A stretch of 10,501 nt of DNA from an uncultured Ectothiorhodospiraceae bacterium (GTDB taxonomy: Bacteria > Pseudomonadota > Gammaproteobacteria > UBA6429 > Thiohalophilaceae), in the NCBI GenBank assembly GCA_947259425.1, contig CAMYMO010000315.1:1-10501 (forward strand), written 5' to 3'. A model generated the notes under the pieces. That model saw only the letters and a program-made list of their open reading frames with translations. It was not told where the DNA came from and made no database searches. Shown in pieces: positions 1 to 6,432 of the stretch. The first letter of the stretch is position 1. Every line of letters begins with the position of its first letter. The translations under genes were made by a program, and so were the position numbers.

Positions 1-278
1 ATGCTAGCAATGATGATGTGCAGGTTCCCGTGCAATATGTGGAAAATGGCAAGATCGTTTTAAACATTGCGCCTCGTGCAGTGAGTAACCTCGAATTAAA
101 TAATGAGCAGGTTAATTTTGATGCGCGATTCTCTGGTAAACCGATGCAGGTGATATTCCCGATTGATGCAGTACTGGCAATTTATGCCAAAGAAAATGGG
201 CAGGGGATGGTCTTTAACGAAGGCGATGAGCCAGAACCACCTAAACCAAACAAACCTTCACTAAAACTCGTAAAATAA
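1..278 (+). CDS. sspB: ClpXP protease specificity-enhancing factor SspB, 3' part
   Basis: SspB is a cytoplasmic adaptor that binds ssrA-tagged proteins from stalled ribosomes and hands them to ClpX. Only the C-terminal part is present: the frame is open to the left edge (codons from position 3), so the GTG at 18 is an internal valine and not the start. The visible protein has the family block VQYVENGKIVLNIAPRAVSN and, further on, VLAIYAKENGQGMVF, both in the substrate-binding fold. A short acidic and proline-rich linker (GDEPEPPKPNKP) follows. The end, PSLKLVK, matches the ClpX-binding tail that I recall from E. coli as RPALRVVK. The linker is clearly shorter than in E. coli. In relatives sspB usually follows sspA, which would lie to the left. 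The TAA stop at 276-278 lies in an inverted repeat shared with the convergent neighbour. Confidence 0.93.
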   Translation, partial: ASNDDVQVPVQYVENGKIVLNIAPRAVSNLELNNEQVNFDARFSGKPMQVIFPIDAVLAIYAKENGQGMVFNEGDEPEPPKPNKPSLKLVK

Positions 279-292
279 ACGCAGTTATTTTA
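271..292. terminator. AT-only inverted repeat spanning two convergent stop codons
   Basis: The arms TAAAATAA (271-278) and TTATTTTA (285-292) are perfect 8-bp complements around a 6-base loop. The left arm holds the sspB stop and the right arm holds the stop of the minus-strand gene. On either strand the second arm is U-rich. It could act as a weak bidirectional terminator, but a stem without G:C pairs is not a canonical intrinsic terminator. Confidence 0.35.
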
Positions 293-565
293 AGCGTAAA
301 CATCAATTCCGATAGAATGGCGATTCATCTCTTGCGTACGCCGGCCTGATTTACGGCGTGCATAGGGACTGCGAAGATCCAATATCACCGCCTGGCGTGA
401 TTGGCGCCGATCTCGACCGCAACGTCGATCTTGATCTCGGCGGGCCTGCTGTTCTGTATTTTTTAGAATGGGGGCATTTTGCGAAGTGAGTCGCTGTGCT
501 TTTCTTGAGGCCGACATTGGGCTGATGTAGGCTGAGTTTATATTTTTCTGTATTCTACGTAACAC
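290..565 (-). CDS. Small arginine-rich hypothetical protein
   Basis: I do not recognise this 91-residue protein and assign no function. It starts with GTG at 565, preceded by a strong ribosome binding site (GGGGGAG, 7 bases upstream on the minus strand), which is the main reason to call it a gene. About 18 of 91 residues are arginine. Two motifs stand out: DRRCGRDRRQ (46-55), and a C-terminal stretch containing SPYARRKSGRR (66-76) and ending HSIGIDVYA. Repeated RRxGxDRR-type motifs occur in several small gammaproteobacterial hypotheticals, by memory only. There is no signal peptide or membrane segment, and the strong positive charge would suit nucleic-acid or acidic-lipid contact (inference). 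It lies downstream of and in line with the CDP-alcohol phosphatidyltransferase gene, 116 bp away, and converges on sspB. Confidence 0.55.
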   Translation of the reverse strand: MLRRIQKNINSAYISPMSASRKAQRLTSQNAPILKNTEQQARRDQDRRCGRDRRQSRQAVILDLRSPYARRKSGRRTQEMNRHSIGIDVYA

Positions 566-612
566 CGTCGTGCTCCCCCATCTTCGTTAATTTGTATTGT
601 TATTGGCTCAAG

Positions 613-626
613 ACCCTTATGAGGGT
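613..626. other. Small hairpin between two minus-strand genes
   Basis: ACCCT (613-617) and AGGGT (622-626) pair perfectly around a 4-base loop. The hairpin sits in the 116-bp gap between the phosphatidyltransferase gene and the arginine-rich gene. On the minus strand no T-run follows, so an intrinsic terminator is not supported. It may structure the leader of the small gene. Confidence 0.25.
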
Positions 627-681
627 TATTATTCACTAATAACACTATAAAATATGTGAATTTTAACACATTCTGACATTT

Positions 682-1965
682 TTAGGCCTGATTATTGTTG
701 TCGCTGGTAGCTGATTTTTGCAATATATTATAGAAAATCAACAAGATAGGTGTGAGACCATAGCCTAATACGATGCTGAACAAACCAATGATAAGCCAAT
801 CCGTGTGACCGCTAACGATTAAGGATAGAACCAATAAGATGGCGGGAACCAGCAACCGACGTTTTATCTGAACACTTTGCATTAAGCGGCCAATGTGTCG
901 GTACTGGGTCGTCAAGCTAACCATCAAGATACTGGCGATGCCAATGAATAAGGCAATCAGGGTGACGTGATCTTTAAAGATGTAACAACTGGACAGCACC
1001 AAAATTCCTCCCAGGGTACTCGGCGCACCTTGAAAATAATTCGGATCCGCATTTTCTTTATTCAAGGTAAAATAAACCAATCTTGATATCGTGAATACGA
1101 TATAAATGCTGCCGATAATCAGCCCATCGATTAATAAAGCATTATCAATCTGATAGAAGTGAATTATCAAGGCAACCGCTGGTGCAATGCCATAAGTAAA
1201 CCCATCTGCGATGTCATCACTTAATACACCGAATCGCGTTGAGCCAAACTTACGTGCAGCCAGGCCGTCTAAACCATCAAATAAGGCGCCAATTAATAAA
1301 AACAAGATGCTTAATTCTAGCTTGCCCTGGTAAGCCATATAAATGGCAATCACACCGCAAAGTAAATTAGCCAACGACAAACTATCGGCAATGTATTTCT
1401 TTTTTAACCAACCTAAATGAATCGCAATGATAATACTGTTGACCAGATTACTGAGTATCAAAATATTGGTGGCGAGTTGGGTATTTAATAACGGTGCATT
1501 AATATGCAATGCATTGATCAACAATACAAACAAGGTGAGATAGTGAATGCCGGTGCGTAACCGATTGTAGCTATAACACTTGTGGCGCGCATATAAATAC
1601 AACAATATGCCATCTAAAATGACCTTGGTGGCGATCAATATAGCTGGGACCATATCAATCGCCAGATAACCCAGCACCAGCAATAGCGGGTAATCGGTTA
1701 GACGATCAAAATAGCGACCAAATACCGTTTCTTTATCATGATGTTTGGCAATAACACCATCCAAATAATCCAGTAGGCCAAATATAATAAATGAAAAGAC
1801 AATGATATAGGAAGAGTAGCCGGTAATGTTACTCGGAAAGAGCAGTAAGGCAATAATAGGAATGCTCAACAAAAGCTTTAATGTCGAGATGACATTGGGG
1901 TGCCAATGGACGCTTTGCGCGACGCGCTGTTCGGTTTGGACTTTTATATCTTTTAGTTTACTCAT
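682..1965 (-). CDS. Two-domain CDP-alcohol phosphatidyltransferase (tandem fusion)
   Basis: An integral membrane protein of 427 residues, about twice the length of a usual CDP-alcohol phosphatidyltransferase. These enzymes displace CMP from a CDP-lipid (or CDP-alcohol) with an alcohol acceptor. Domain 1 (about 20-185) begins HPNVISTLK and carries the signature D66, D69-G70, A73, G83, D87, D91, with lysine (K74) where arginine is usual. Domain 2 (about 190-415) begins with a phosphatidylserine-synthase-like SLANLLCG. It carries D230, D233-G234, A237-R238, G246, D250, D254, then YGIAPA and YFQGAPS, both resembling PssA-type enzymes. Here the A-R to G spacing is 7 residues, not the usual 8. All metal-binding aspartates are present in both halves, so both could be active. 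The ATG at 1965 is preceded by AGGA, 6 bases upstream. Substrates cannot be told from sequence. In relatives I recall dolP at about this position. Confidence 0.88.
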   Translation of the reverse strand: MSKLKDIKVQTEQRVAQSVHWHPNVISTLKLLLSIPIIALLLFPSNITGYSSYIIVFSFIIFGLLDYLDGVIAKHHDKETVFGRYFDRLTDYPLLLVLGYLAIDMVPAILIATKVILDGILLYLYARHKCYSYNRLRTGIHYLTLFVLLINALHINAPLLNTQLATNILILSNLVNSIIIAIHLGWLKKKYIADSLSLANLLCGVIAIYMAYQGKLELSILFLLIGALFDGLDGLAARKFGSTRFGVLSDDIADGFTYGIAPAVALIIHFYQIDNALLIDGLIIGSIYIVFTISRLVYFTLNKENADPNYFQGAPSTLGGILVLSSCYIFKDHVTLIALFIGIASILMVSLTTQYRHIGRLMQSVQIKRRLLVPAILLVLSLIVSGHTDWLIIGLFSIVLGYGLTPILLIFYNILQKSATSDNNNQA

Positions 1966-2066
1966 TTATCATCCTATATATTTTCAATAGCAGAATATCG
2001 TTGACGAGTTAATGCCAACATAGGATAAAGCTGATTTGTTTGTAAGAAAATGCCTACGGAGGAAAG

Positions 2067-2129
2067 GTGCCCCGCGGGTAAAGTGCCCGTGGGTAATGTG
2101 CCCTATGGGTAATATGCCCCTTGGCTAAG
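2067..2129. repeat. Four imperfect 15-16 bp tandem repeats with palindromic cores
   Basis: Four adjacent units lie at 2067-2082, 2083-2097, 2098-2113 and 2114-2129, with rough consensus GTGCCC-N(1-3)-GGGTAAT. In the first three the centre is an inverted repeat (CCCGCGGG, CCCGTGGG, CCCTATGGG). The fourth is decayed (CCCCTTGG). A possible further decayed unit (ATGCCTACGG) lies at 2050-2059. Neighbouring units can also pair with each other (GGGTA with TGCCC). The array fills part of the 205-bp spacer between diaA and the phosphatidyltransferase gene. Its role is unknown. Confidence 0.75.
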
Positions 2130-2163
2130 ACGATTAAGTGGACCGACAAGAAAAGTCTCAGCC
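2123..2163 (-). other. Inverted repeat just downstream of diaA
   Basis: GGCTAAGAC (2123-2131) and GTCTCAGCC (2155-2163) form a 9-pair stem when read as minus-strand RNA, with one G-U pair, starting 8 bases after the diaA stop codon. Read as plus-strand RNA the same position is an A-C mismatch, so the stem fits a diaA transcript better. The loop is 23 bases and no U-run follows, so it may protect the 3' end but is not a canonical intrinsic terminator. Confidence 0.35.
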
Positions 2164-2170
2164 CTTAATT

Positions 2171-2764
2171 TTATTCGTCCAGATTGAAGATACGATTGTC
2201 GATTCTGGCGCAAAGGATATGGATGAGTAATAAATGGACTTCCTGAGTACGGGCGGTTGAATCTGAAGGGACGCGTAATTCAACATCTTTTGCATTCATG
2301 TGTTGTGCCATTGCGCCGCCGTCACGTCCGGTAAAGGCAATCACCTGCATTCCTCGAGAATGAGCTTCTTCTATCGCCCGTATCACATTTTTCGAATTTC
2401 CACTGGTTGAGATAGCTAATAAAATATCATTTGTCTGGCCAAGTGAAGAAATTTGCCGGGCAAAGATCTCATTGTAATCATAATCGTTCGCAATGGAGGT
2501 AATGGTCGAGCTATCAGTTGTTAGTGCAATTGCCGGAATGCTGGCTCTGTCCTGATGGAATCGATTGATTAACTCGGAAGAAAAATGTTGTGCATCGGCA
2601 GCTGAACCGCCATTTCCACAGCTTAATACTTTATGTCCATTTTGTACGCTGGTAATTAATAATTCGACTGCATCAGCGATGGCATCACACATGACTTCAA
2701 GTGCGGTCTGTTTTGCGGCAATACTGGCATTAAACAGGGATTTGATTTTATCTTGTTCGCTCAT
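2171..2764 (-). CDS. diaA: SIS-domain protein, DiaA by position, GmhA-like active site
   Basis: A cytoplasmic sugar-isomerase-fold protein of 197 residues, spanning the usual length of the DiaA/GmhA family. DiaA binds DnaA and promotes timely replication initiation; GmhA converts sedoheptulose 7-phosphate to heptose 7-phosphate for LPS. The phosphosugar-binding loops are clear: SCGNGGSAADAQHF (48-61) and AISTSGNS (117-124). The order lpoA-yraN-this gene favours DiaA. However, E64, Q174 and H182 align with the GmhA catalytic residues that I recall as E65, Q172 and H180, and E. coli DiaA has lost E65 and H180. The protein could therefore be DiaA, an active isomerase, or both. The ATG at 2764 lies 23 bp after the yraN stop and has no strong Shine-Dalgarno sequence, which suggests coupling to yraN. 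It is probably the last gene of the lpoA-yraN-diaA unit. Confidence 0.85.
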   Translation of the reverse strand: MSEQDKIKSLFNASIAAKQTALEVMCDAIADAVELLITSVQNGHKVLSCGNGGSAADAQHFSSELINRFHQDRASIPAIALTTDSSTITSIANDYDYNEIFARQISSLGQTNDILLAISTSGNSKNVIRAIEEAHSRGMQVIAFTGRDGGAMAQHMNAKDVELRVPSDSTARTQEVHLLLIHILCARIDNRIFNLDE

Positions 2765-2787
2765 AGTAGAATTTTACCATATTGAAA

Positions 2788-3153
2788 TTAAGTGCCAAAA
2801 GCATTTTGTATCCAGTCAATATCAGATAATTGGTTCTGATTTTGTACAATGGCAACGACATCAAAGCGTGCCGGTATGGAGGCATGGATATTATTTGTTT
2901 GTAAATAATATTCTGCACTACGTTGTAATTTTTGTTGTTTCGACCAATTGACACTGCTCGCACTATCGACCAGGTTATTTGACTTTCTAGCTCGAACTTC
3001 TACGAATACGATGGTCTGGTCTTGTTGCATAATCAGATCAATCTCACCATAGCGACAGTGATAATTTTTTGTGATCAAGGTTAACCCTTTGTCGCTTAAA
3101 AACTCACAAGCCATTTTCTCAGCCTGTTGCCCCGTTCTTTGAGTATAGCCCAT
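2788..3153 (-). CDS. yraN: UPF0102 family protein YraN (nuclease-like fold)
   Basis: A 121-residue cytoplasmic protein of the YraN/UPF0102 family, the usual length. Family blocks in order: RTGQQAEKMACEFL with E12; a YGEIDLI block with E37 and D39; VFVEVRAR with E52; a lysine-rich helix near K74; and ARFDVVAIV with D98. The E, D, ExR pattern resembles the active site of restriction-endonuclease-like (Holliday-junction-type) nucleases, but I know of no well-established biochemical function. The ATG at 3153 comes 9 bp after the lpoA stop with no clear ribosome binding site, so translation is probably coupled to lpoA. Position between lpoA and diaA is the standard one in gammaproteobacteria, which supports the family call. 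Confidence 0.92.
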   Translation of the reverse strand: MGYTQRTGQQAEKMACEFLSDKGLTLITKNYHCRYGEIDLIMQQDQTIVFVEVRARKSNNLVDSASSVNWSKQQKLQRSAEYYLQTNNIHASIPARFDVVAIVQNQNQLSDIDWIQNAFGT

Positions 3154-3162
3154 TATCAGTTA

Positions 3163-5019
3163 TTACAGTTTGCCTTGTTGAATGGCGACTGGACGACCGC
3201 TTCTGAATTTAACCCAGGTAAGTTGTCTGCGCACGCGAAGTTGATCATCCAGACTTAGGCTACCCGTTTCACCATCGAAACGTTCGTATGGATAATTTCT
3301 TAGCGTATTCAACGCACCGATAATATTGAAGGCATCAATACCCAATGCATACAATCGTTGTAATGAATTACCAGCATCCGAGATCTGGCTGTCGATTTCA
3401 GCGCGTATGCCGCGATGTTCAGAGCTTTCGGATAATACCCATGGCATATCACCAAATAGTAACCCATCCATGTCACGATCCCTTTCCTGGTTTAATACCC
3501 CGGTATAGACATGTGAGGTAGCATAAACGGGGACTTTCGACGCGTGATAAAATTTCAATTGTGGACGTATTTGCCTTGCTTGTCTTGGGTAGGCGGCGAT
3601 AAAAATAAAATCGACATCTTTCCGGCGTCGTGAAGTAAATTTGAGATCACGCTTTAACATGGTTGCGATACGTCGATAACGCCGCTGACTGTCATCAATG
3701 TTCAACATCGCGCGAATGGGTTGAGAAAAATCTGTTTTAGTTGCCTCATAGGCCTGCTTCTCAATAATGCGACCCCCCATCAATTCCCAACGTTGTTTAA
3801 ATGCCTGATAAATACGTTCACCCCAGGGGCCATCGGGAACCAATACAGCTGCATTGACGTGGCCATCTAACCAGGTTCGTTCTGCGACTTGTCTCGCTTC
3901 TTCTTCGGGTGACAGACCAAACTGATAAAAGTTGCTGCGTACGGCTTCTTCTTCGGGCGTGTAGTTCAGTGCCATGATCGGCACCGGTAACTCTTCCAGG
4001 TCGTTAATTCGTTTAACGGCTTCTTTAGTGAGCGGACCAACAATAAATTGGGCACCTTCATCAACGGCTTGCTGATAGATACTTTGTACCTGTTGCACAT
4101 CACCGACATCATAAATGCGGATGGACTGATTCGTGTTTGGGCGCAAGGTAAAATAGGCAGCTAAAAATCCATCGCGTAAGGCCTCACCTGCTTTTGAGAA
4201 TTTACCGCTCAGTGGCACCAGCATCGCGACCCGGTCCGGATAGGAAACGTCTTCCTGTTTTCGTTGTGACAAGGCTAATAATATTTCTTCCGCGACCGGG
4301 TGATTCGGATATTTTTCACGCCATAAGAAGATTTGTTCTTTTAGCCGGTTGGGACTCAGTTGATGTACTTTTGCGATTTGTACCAACTCCATCCAGCCAC
4401 TTAATACATCGGGTGGCGGGGCGGTGCGTAATTGTTGTAAGGCACGTTCGGTCATACTGGCGAGTGCCGACCAGATATCCTGCTGGTTTTGATTGATTCT
4501 TTCTTTATCGGTTAAATAAACTTCGCGGGCAACCAGCTCTTTTGCGGTTTCCAGTCGATTCCCAAGTAAGGTATAGGCCTCAGCGCGCAGATCGTGATAT
4601 TCAGACAGGTACATTTCAGGCGTGGTATCGGGGAACGGGGTTTCGAGTACGCTAAGCACTTGGGTCGGTTGACGTTCTGCTATGGCGAAATTGGCCTGAG
4701 TCAATCGATATATCATTTGGTGGAACGAATCCAACGCGGTGTAATCAATTGTGGTTAAGATTTGTTGCGCTTCGGGCAATTTGTTCGCACGAGCTAAAGC
4801 GGCGCTGGCGCGAAGTTGATAATAGATCTGTTGCGTACCCGTTGCGGTCTTCGCAAATACTAAAAAGCTTCTGGCGGCATTTTCAAATTGACCTGCCTGA
4901 AACAACAGTTCAGGATTGGTATCAGAAATTTCTGCGTCAGTAATGTCGGTGTCTGTCGGAATCGTACAAGCAGCCAGGCTAATGAGAAGGCCGCATAAAA
5001 CCAGAAAACGTATTGTCAT
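3163..5019 (-). CDS. lpoA: Penicillin-binding protein activator lipoprotein LpoA
   Basis: LpoA is an outer-membrane lipoprotein that reaches across the periplasm to stimulate the bifunctional peptidoglycan synthase PBP1A. The 618-residue protein starts with a lipoprotein signal peptide: hydrophobic residues 4-16 and lipobox LAAC with the lipidated cysteine at C18. Residues from about 30 to 250 form a helical, TPR-like region (LLFQAGQFENAARSFL near the start). From about 262 to the end is a periplasmic-binding-protein type 1 fold, beginning RVAMLVPLSGKFSKAGEA and ending with the family block LTWVKFRSGRP. The length is close to that of E. coli LpoA. The ATG at 5019 is chosen because it gives the full signal peptide; the ribosome binding site (GGGAA) is weak and distant. 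It is the first gene of the minus-strand unit and diverges from rsmI. Confidence 0.95.
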   Translation of the reverse strand: MTIRFLVLCGLLISLAACTIPTDTDITDAEISDTNPELLFQAGQFENAARSFLVFAKTATGTQQIYYQLRASAALARANKLPEAQQILTTIDYTALDSFHQMIYRLTQANFAIAERQPTQVLSVLETPFPDTTPEMYLSEYHDLRAEAYTLLGNRLETAKELVAREVYLTDKERINQNQQDIWSALASMTERALQQLRTAPPPDVLSGWMELVQIAKVHQLSPNRLKEQIFLWREKYPNHPVAEEILLALSQRKQEDVSYPDRVAMLVPLSGKFSKAGEALRDGFLAAYFTLRPNTNQSIRIYDVGDVQQVQSIYQQAVDEGAQFIVGPLTKEAVKRINDLEELPVPIMALNYTPEEEAVRSNFYQFGLSPEEEARQVAERTWLDGHVNAAVLVPDGPWGERIYQAFKQRWELMGGRIIEKQAYEATKTDFSQPIRAMLNIDDSQRRYRRIATMLKRDLKFTSRRRKDVDFIFIAAYPRQARQIRPQLKFYHASKVPVYATSHVYTGVLNQERDRDMDGLLFGDMPWVLSESSEHRGIRAEIDSQISDAGNSLQRLYALGIDAFNIIGALNTLRNYPYERFDGETGSLSLDDQLRVRRQLTWVKFRSGRPVAIQQGKL

Positions 5020-5046
5020 GTTAATGAAATTCCCATATCCAGAAGG

Positions 5047-5052
5047 ATTATA
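5047..5052 (-). promoter_or_regulatory. Candidate -10 element for lpoA inside the rsmI leader
   Basis: On the minus strand this hexamer is a perfect TATAAT. It would place a start site near 5040, giving an lpoA leader of about 20 bases. No good -35 hexamer sits 16-18 bp upstream, so it would depend on other contacts. The site falls between the rsmI ribosome binding site (AGAAGG, 5041-5046) and the rsmI start codon. Confidence 0.4.
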
Positions 5053-5054
5053 GC

Positions 5055-5924
5055 GTGTCTACACAAACCGGTGTTCTCTATGTCGTTGCCACCCCGATTG
5101 GAAATCTAGGCGATATAACCCAACGTGCAGTAGAGGTACTAAACTCGGTTGACCTTATTGCTGCTGAAGATACACGAAATAGCCAAAAGTTGCTGAGGCA
5201 TTTTTCGATTTCTGTGCCGATGATGGCATTTCACGAACATAATGAACGTGACCAAAGCAACGAAATCATCAGGCGCTTGCAGGCCGGGGAATCCATTGCC
5301 TTAATCAGTGACGCGGGAACTCCTTTGATCAGCGATCCAGGATATGAGCTTGTTACCCTTATTCATCAGCAAGGTTTGAAAGTGGTTCCGATCCCGGGTG
5401 CCAGTGCATTGATTTCAGCTTTATCCGTTGCCGGTATGGCGACGGATCGGTTTTGTTTTGAAGGATTTTTACCCTCTAAAGTGGGGGCACGGGAAAAACG
5501 CTTAAGCGAATTGAAGAATGAGCCTCGCACCTTAGTTTTCTATGAGGCGCCACATCGTATCTTGGCTTGTGTTGAATCGATTGTGACGGTCTTCGGTGAA
5601 CAACGAATGCTGACTTTAGTCAGAGAGTTAACCAAGATCTACGAAACCATAAAACGTGCTCGTGCCCAAGAACTCTGTGATTGGATTCGAGATAATCCCG
5701 AACAACAAAAAGGGGAATGCGTATTGGTGGTTGAGGGTGCTGAACCAACTGAGGATGCTGAGCATGCGAATATCAAGGTTGAGACTATATTAAAGGCATT
5801 GCTGAGTAAAATGAGCGTAAAAGACGCCGCCCATATGTGTGCCGAGCTGACTGGAAAAAAGAAAAATGCGCTGTATGAGCAGGCATTATTACTGCGCGAT
5901 GAGACAAAGCAGCATAATGATTAG
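5055..5924 (+). CDS. rsmI: 16S rRNA (cytidine1402-2'-O)-methyltransferase RsmI
   Basis: RsmI uses S-adenosylmethionine to methylate the 2'-OH of C1402 in the decoding centre of 16S rRNA. The 289-residue protein is full length. It has the tetrapyrrole-methylase-type fold with family blocks LYVVATPIGNLGDIT (8-22), AAEDTRNSQKLL (36-47), AFHEHNE (58-64), LISDAGTPLISDPGYE (83-98), PIPGASALISALSVAG (112-127), FEGFLP (135-140) and LVFYEAPHRI (160-169). The C-terminal domain (about 238-280) carries the helix-turn-helix-like stretch ending LTGKKKNALYEQALLL. The GTG at 5055 is preceded by AGAAGG, 8 bases upstream. It diverges from lpoA by 35 bp and ends 20 bp before rnpB. Its own promoter probably lies inside the 5' end of lpoA (inference). 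Confidence 0.96.
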   Translation: MSTQTGVLYVVATPIGNLGDITQRAVEVLNSVDLIAAEDTRNSQKLLRHFSISVPMMAFHEHNERDQSNEIIRRLQAGESIALISDAGTPLISDPGYELVTLIHQQGLKVVPIPGASALISALSVAGMATDRFCFEGFLPSKVGAREKRLSELKNEPRTLVFYEAPHRILACVESIVTVFGEQRMLTLVRELTKIYETIKRARAQELCDWIRDNPEQQKGECVLVVEGAEPTEDAEHANIKVETILKALLSKMSVKDAAHMCAELTGKKKNALYEQALLLRDETKQHND

Positions 5925-5932
5925 CGATCCGT

Positions 5933-5938
5933 TAAAAT
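5933..5938 (+). promoter_or_regulatory. Candidate -10 element for rnpB
   Basis: TAAAAT matches the -10 consensus at five of six positions. The 5' end of the RNase P RNA, set by pairing of its terminal helix, falls at 5945, exactly 7 bases after this hexamer. The -35 region would lie in the last codons of rsmI and is poor (CAGCAT at 5910-5915), so this is a tentative call. Confidence 0.45.
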
Positions 5939-5944
5939 AACGTT

Positions 5945-6300
5945 GAAAGTCGGCCAGGCAACCGCTCGAAATGTACGTTTCTAGAGGAAAGTCCGGGCTC
6001 CACTAGGGCAGAGTGCCAGGTAACACCTGGGCGGCGAGAGCCGATGGAAAGTGCCGCAGAAAATATACCGCCAATTCTTGAGCAATCAGGGCTTGGTAAG
6101 GGTGAAATGGTGCGGTAAGAGCGCACCGCGCTGATGGTAACATCAGTGGCAGGGAAAACCCCACTCGGAGCAAGGCCAAATAGGCGTGTAATAGTATGGC
6201 CCATACTGCACGCGGGTAGGCTGCTTGAGCCATTTGGTGACGAATGGCCTAGATGAATGGTTGCCCACGACAGAACCCGGCTTATCGGCCGACTTTCACT
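5945..6300 (+). ncRNA. rnpB: RNase P RNA (M1-type, bacterial class A)
   Basis: The catalytic RNA of RNase P, which trims the 5' leader from tRNA precursors. The ends are set by an 11-bp terminal helix P1: GAAAGTCGGCC (5945-5955) pairs with GGCCGACTTTC (6287-6297). Universal blocks are all present: GAGGAAAGTCCGGGCTCC (5984-6001), GGTAAGGGTGAAA, AAGAGCGCACCG, GGAGCAAGGCCAAATAGG, GGGTAGGCTGCTTGAGCC, CTAGATGAATGG, and ACAGAACCCGGCTTA (6270-6284). Helix P18 (6229-6248) closes a GUGA tetraloop. The P3 region between P1 and GAGGAAAG is short, roughly 28 bases compared with about 50 in E. coli by memory, and folds as a small hairpin (GAAAT/GTTTC). Total length is about 356 bases. It lies between rsmI and mraZ, as in Pseudomonas-type genomes. 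Confidence 0.98.
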
Positions 6301-6311
6301 TATCTTACTTA

Positions 6312-6332
6312 TATTGATCAAATATTGATCGA
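6312..6332. terminator. Weak hairpin after rnpB
   Basis: TTGATCAA and TTGATCGA pair around a 3-base loop (8 pairs including one wobble) a few bases beyond the rnpB 3' end. A T-rich stretch (AATTTTTC, 6341-6348) comes about 10 bases later, too far for a textbook intrinsic terminator. It is the only structure seen that could help end the rnpB transcript. Confidence 0.3.
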
Positions 6333-6432
6333 ATTCTCCTAATTTTTCACTTTAACTAGCCTCTGTAACCTTCTGTTTATGAAGGAAATTTATCCAACAA
6401 TTTTCTGGAATGTTTGTCCATTTCTTGATCAA

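Noticed and set aside
18..278. GTG at 18 as the start of a short complete gene
   Set aside because: The frame continues to the left edge with SspB-like residues, and this valine aligns with an internal position of SspB.
2067..2129. Tandem repeats as a CRISPR array
   Set aside because: The units are directly adjacent with no spacers, only 15-16 bp long, and no cas genes are present.
2565..2951. 128-residue plus-strand open frame
   Set aside because: It is antisense to diaA and yraN, both clear family members, and shows no start signal or protein motif.
5932..6321. 129-residue minus-strand open frame (and a smaller one at 6003-6233)
   Set aside because: They lie inside rnpB, whose conserved RNA blocks and P1 pairing fully explain the sequence. 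Neither protein resembles anything known.
6314..6330. TTGATCAAATATTGATC as an FNR-type site
   Set aside because: FNR sites need TTGAT-N4-ATCAA. The second half here is not ATCAA at the right spacing.
6369..6385. CCTTC/GAAGG hairpin as an rnpB terminator
   Set aside because: Only five pairs with a 7-base loop, no T-run afterwards, and about 70 bases beyond the RNA end.
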